This document shows, piece after piece, positions 41,622 to 42,440 of a stretch of 42,440 nt of DNA; positions within the stretch are counted from its first letter, which is position 1; every line of letters begins with the position of its first letter. Made by a program: the position numbers and the translations under genes. The DNA lies in contig JABURP010000018.1 in the NCBI GenBank assembly GCA_014762645.1, forward strand, positions 1 to 42,440, read 5' to 3'. Below the pieces are notes generated by a model. That model was not told where the DNA came from. It saw only the letters and a program-made list of their open reading frames with translations, and did not search any database. The DNA comes from Crocinitomicaceae bacterium (GTDB lineage: Bacteria; Bacteroidota; Bacteroidia; Flavobacteriales_D; Crocinitomicaceae).

Positions 41622-42398
41622 TTAATCACAGCAGTAGTAGGAAAATGTAAGTCCATGTACAAATTTTACAGCTGTATTTCGACATTGACAGGGTTCATAA
41701 ATTTTCAACCCAACAAGTTTTTTTTGAACGACACCTTCAATATATTTTATTTGCTTTGGATTAATATCAGGCGTGTTTTTTGATCCAGCGAATTGAACAT
41801 TTTCAATTTTACCTTGCCAAGTCACCAAAACACTAAATTTTACTATCATTTCAGTCTCGTCAAGTGAAGCAAAATATATATTCTGGTCTAGTCCACATTT
41901 GTGGCCTATTAACTTGAGTAGTTTTTTCTCTTTTCGGAAATTCTTAATTAATTGACCTCCATCTTGGCATAGATAATGGCTTAGGTAAGTAGAAGTGTCT
42001 AAACTTTTTTGTTCAGCTACAACTCTGTAGAAAAGATCTTTGAGGTAGGTTCTTTCATGTGTCGAATAAAAAACCGAGTCCATGTACTTATTATAGGATT
42101 CTTTGAAGCATTCACTTCCAACTTGGCCTTCAGAAATATTCAGAGCAATACTGTCCTTTTTAAGTAATTCCTCCAATATAGAAAAGTTCAATTTAAGGTT
42201 TGTCGCGACTAAATTATTTCGATCAAGAAGGAAGTATTTTGAAGTAGTATTCTGGAAATCTTGATTTCTTGTTTTTGCTCTTTGAATTGCGTCTAATGAA
42301 TCCTTTTTACAGTCATCACTTGATTGAGACCAAGGGATTGAAGAGATTGATAAAAAAAATATTATCAAAATGGATTTCAAAGACTTGCAATGGTTCAT
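41622..42398 (-). CDS. Secreted protein of unknown function, possible TonB-like C-terminal domain
   Basis: A 258-aa protein with a signal peptide (residues 1-25, ending IPWSQSS). The middle is helical and hydrophilic. The C-terminal 95 residues (FSVLVTWQGKIENVQFAGSK to VKFVHGLTF) faintly recall a TonB C-terminal fold, with several cysteines (CGLDQ, CQCRN, YYCC). No membrane anchor beyond the signal was seen. The gene fills the space between E5 and the E6 arm at the contig end, and its ATG overlaps the CATAAC of that arm. Confidence 0.7.
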   Translation of the reverse strand: MNHCKSLKSILIIFFLSISSIPWSQSSDDCKKDSLDAIQRAKTRNQDFQNTTSKYFLLDRNNLVATNLKLNFSILEELLKKDSIALNISEGQVGSECFKESYNKYMDSVFYSTHERTYLKDLFYRVVAEQKSLDTSTYLSHYLCQDGGQLIKNFRKEKKLLKLIGHKCGLDQNIYFASLDETEMIVKFSVLVTWQGKIENVQFAGSKNTPDINPKQIKYIEGVVQKKLVGLKIYEPCQCRNTAVKFVHGLTFSYYCCD

Positions 42399-42416
42399 AA
42401 CTTATGAATAAAGCTA
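42396..42416 (+). repeat. Left arm of a sixth attC-like repeat (E6), cut by the contig end
   Basis: CATAAC (42396-42401), a 5-nt spacer TTATG, then AATAAAGCTA (42407-42416), which agrees with the E5 left inner arm at 8 of 10 positions. The rest is outside the contig. Confidence 0.5.
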
Positions 42417-42421
42417 TTTGT

Positions 42422-42440
42422 CTGTATCTTATACAAATCT
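42422..42440 (-). other. Nextera mosaic-end adapter at the contig end, not genomic
   Basis: The last 19 bases match the mosaic-end sequence CTGTCTCTTATACACATCT with two C-to-A changes (42426 and 42436). One of these is the same change, seen from the other strand, as at position 128 in the left adapter. Confidence 0.93.

Noticed and set aside
41358-41783. 141-aa plus-strand open frame
   Set aside because: It covers repeat E5 and the antisense of the last gene's 3' end; no ribosome site or family resemblance.
34303-42416. CRISPR array
   Set aside because: Repeats are 150-190 nt, separated by whole genes and internally structured; no short regular repeat-spacer pattern or cas gene.

Overview
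The window looks like one AT-rich contig from a member of the Bacteroidota, probably Flavobacteriales. The evidence is five secreted proteins with type IX secretion (T9SS) C-terminal sorting domains, Bacteroidetes-style promoters (TTG, then TAnnTTTG), LytTR regulation, lipoproteins with short lipoboxes and few Shine-Dalgarno sequences. Both ends are library artefact, not genome. Bases 73-142 read as a degraded Illumina P5 primer, i5 index and Nextera read-1 adapter, and 42422-42440 is the 19-base Nextera mosaic end. Genomic DNA therefore runs from about 143 to 42421.

Region 1 (249-14122) is mostly housekeeping. It holds a secreted CxxCH protein, phosphoglycerate kinase, MurF, two uncharacterised exported proteins, an acyl-CoA dehydrogenase, AnmK, a Glu/Leu/Phe/Val-type dehydrogenase, an NhaD Na+/H+ antiporter, and an ExbB-ExbD-TonB-like energy transduction set followed directly by FolC. 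An 84-nt sequence that folds into a near-perfect three-way junction lies just before the ExbB gene.

Region 2 (14112-26709) holds a secreted CotH-kinase/lamin-tail protein and two paralogous SpoIIE/PP2C phosphatases, one with an N-terminal membrane domain and one with TPRs. Between them lie a SiaC-like phosphoprotein, a universal stress protein and a close homologue of eukaryotic delta24-sterol reductase (DHCR24). A tRNA-Val, a conserved 601-aa protein of unknown function and a PlsC acyltransferase follow. The phosphatases and the SiaC-like protein suggest a partner-switching signalling module.

Region 3 (26710-31955) is one 1515-aa T9SS cargo with 14 FG-GAP repeats, thrombospondin type 3-like repeats and MopE-like repeats. 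A diverged direct repeat of about 146 bp lies on each side.

Region 4 (31956-34076) has a LytTR membrane regulator next to a two-gene operon for a lipoprotein intradiol dioxygenase-like enzyme and a YceI lipoprotein.

Region 5 (34300-42421) is accessory. Five related structured intergenic elements, plus the left arm of a sixth at the contig edge, separate small lipoprotein or secreted-protein genes, a PLP enzyme and a small excisionase-type HTH gene. Three elements have the attC layout: outer TAAC/GTTA arms, unequal unpaired spacers of 5 and 6 nt, inner arms, then a variable stem. This resembles an integron cassette array without an integrase (CALIN-like) and is the best candidate for an undescribed system here. 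The attC assignment is inference.
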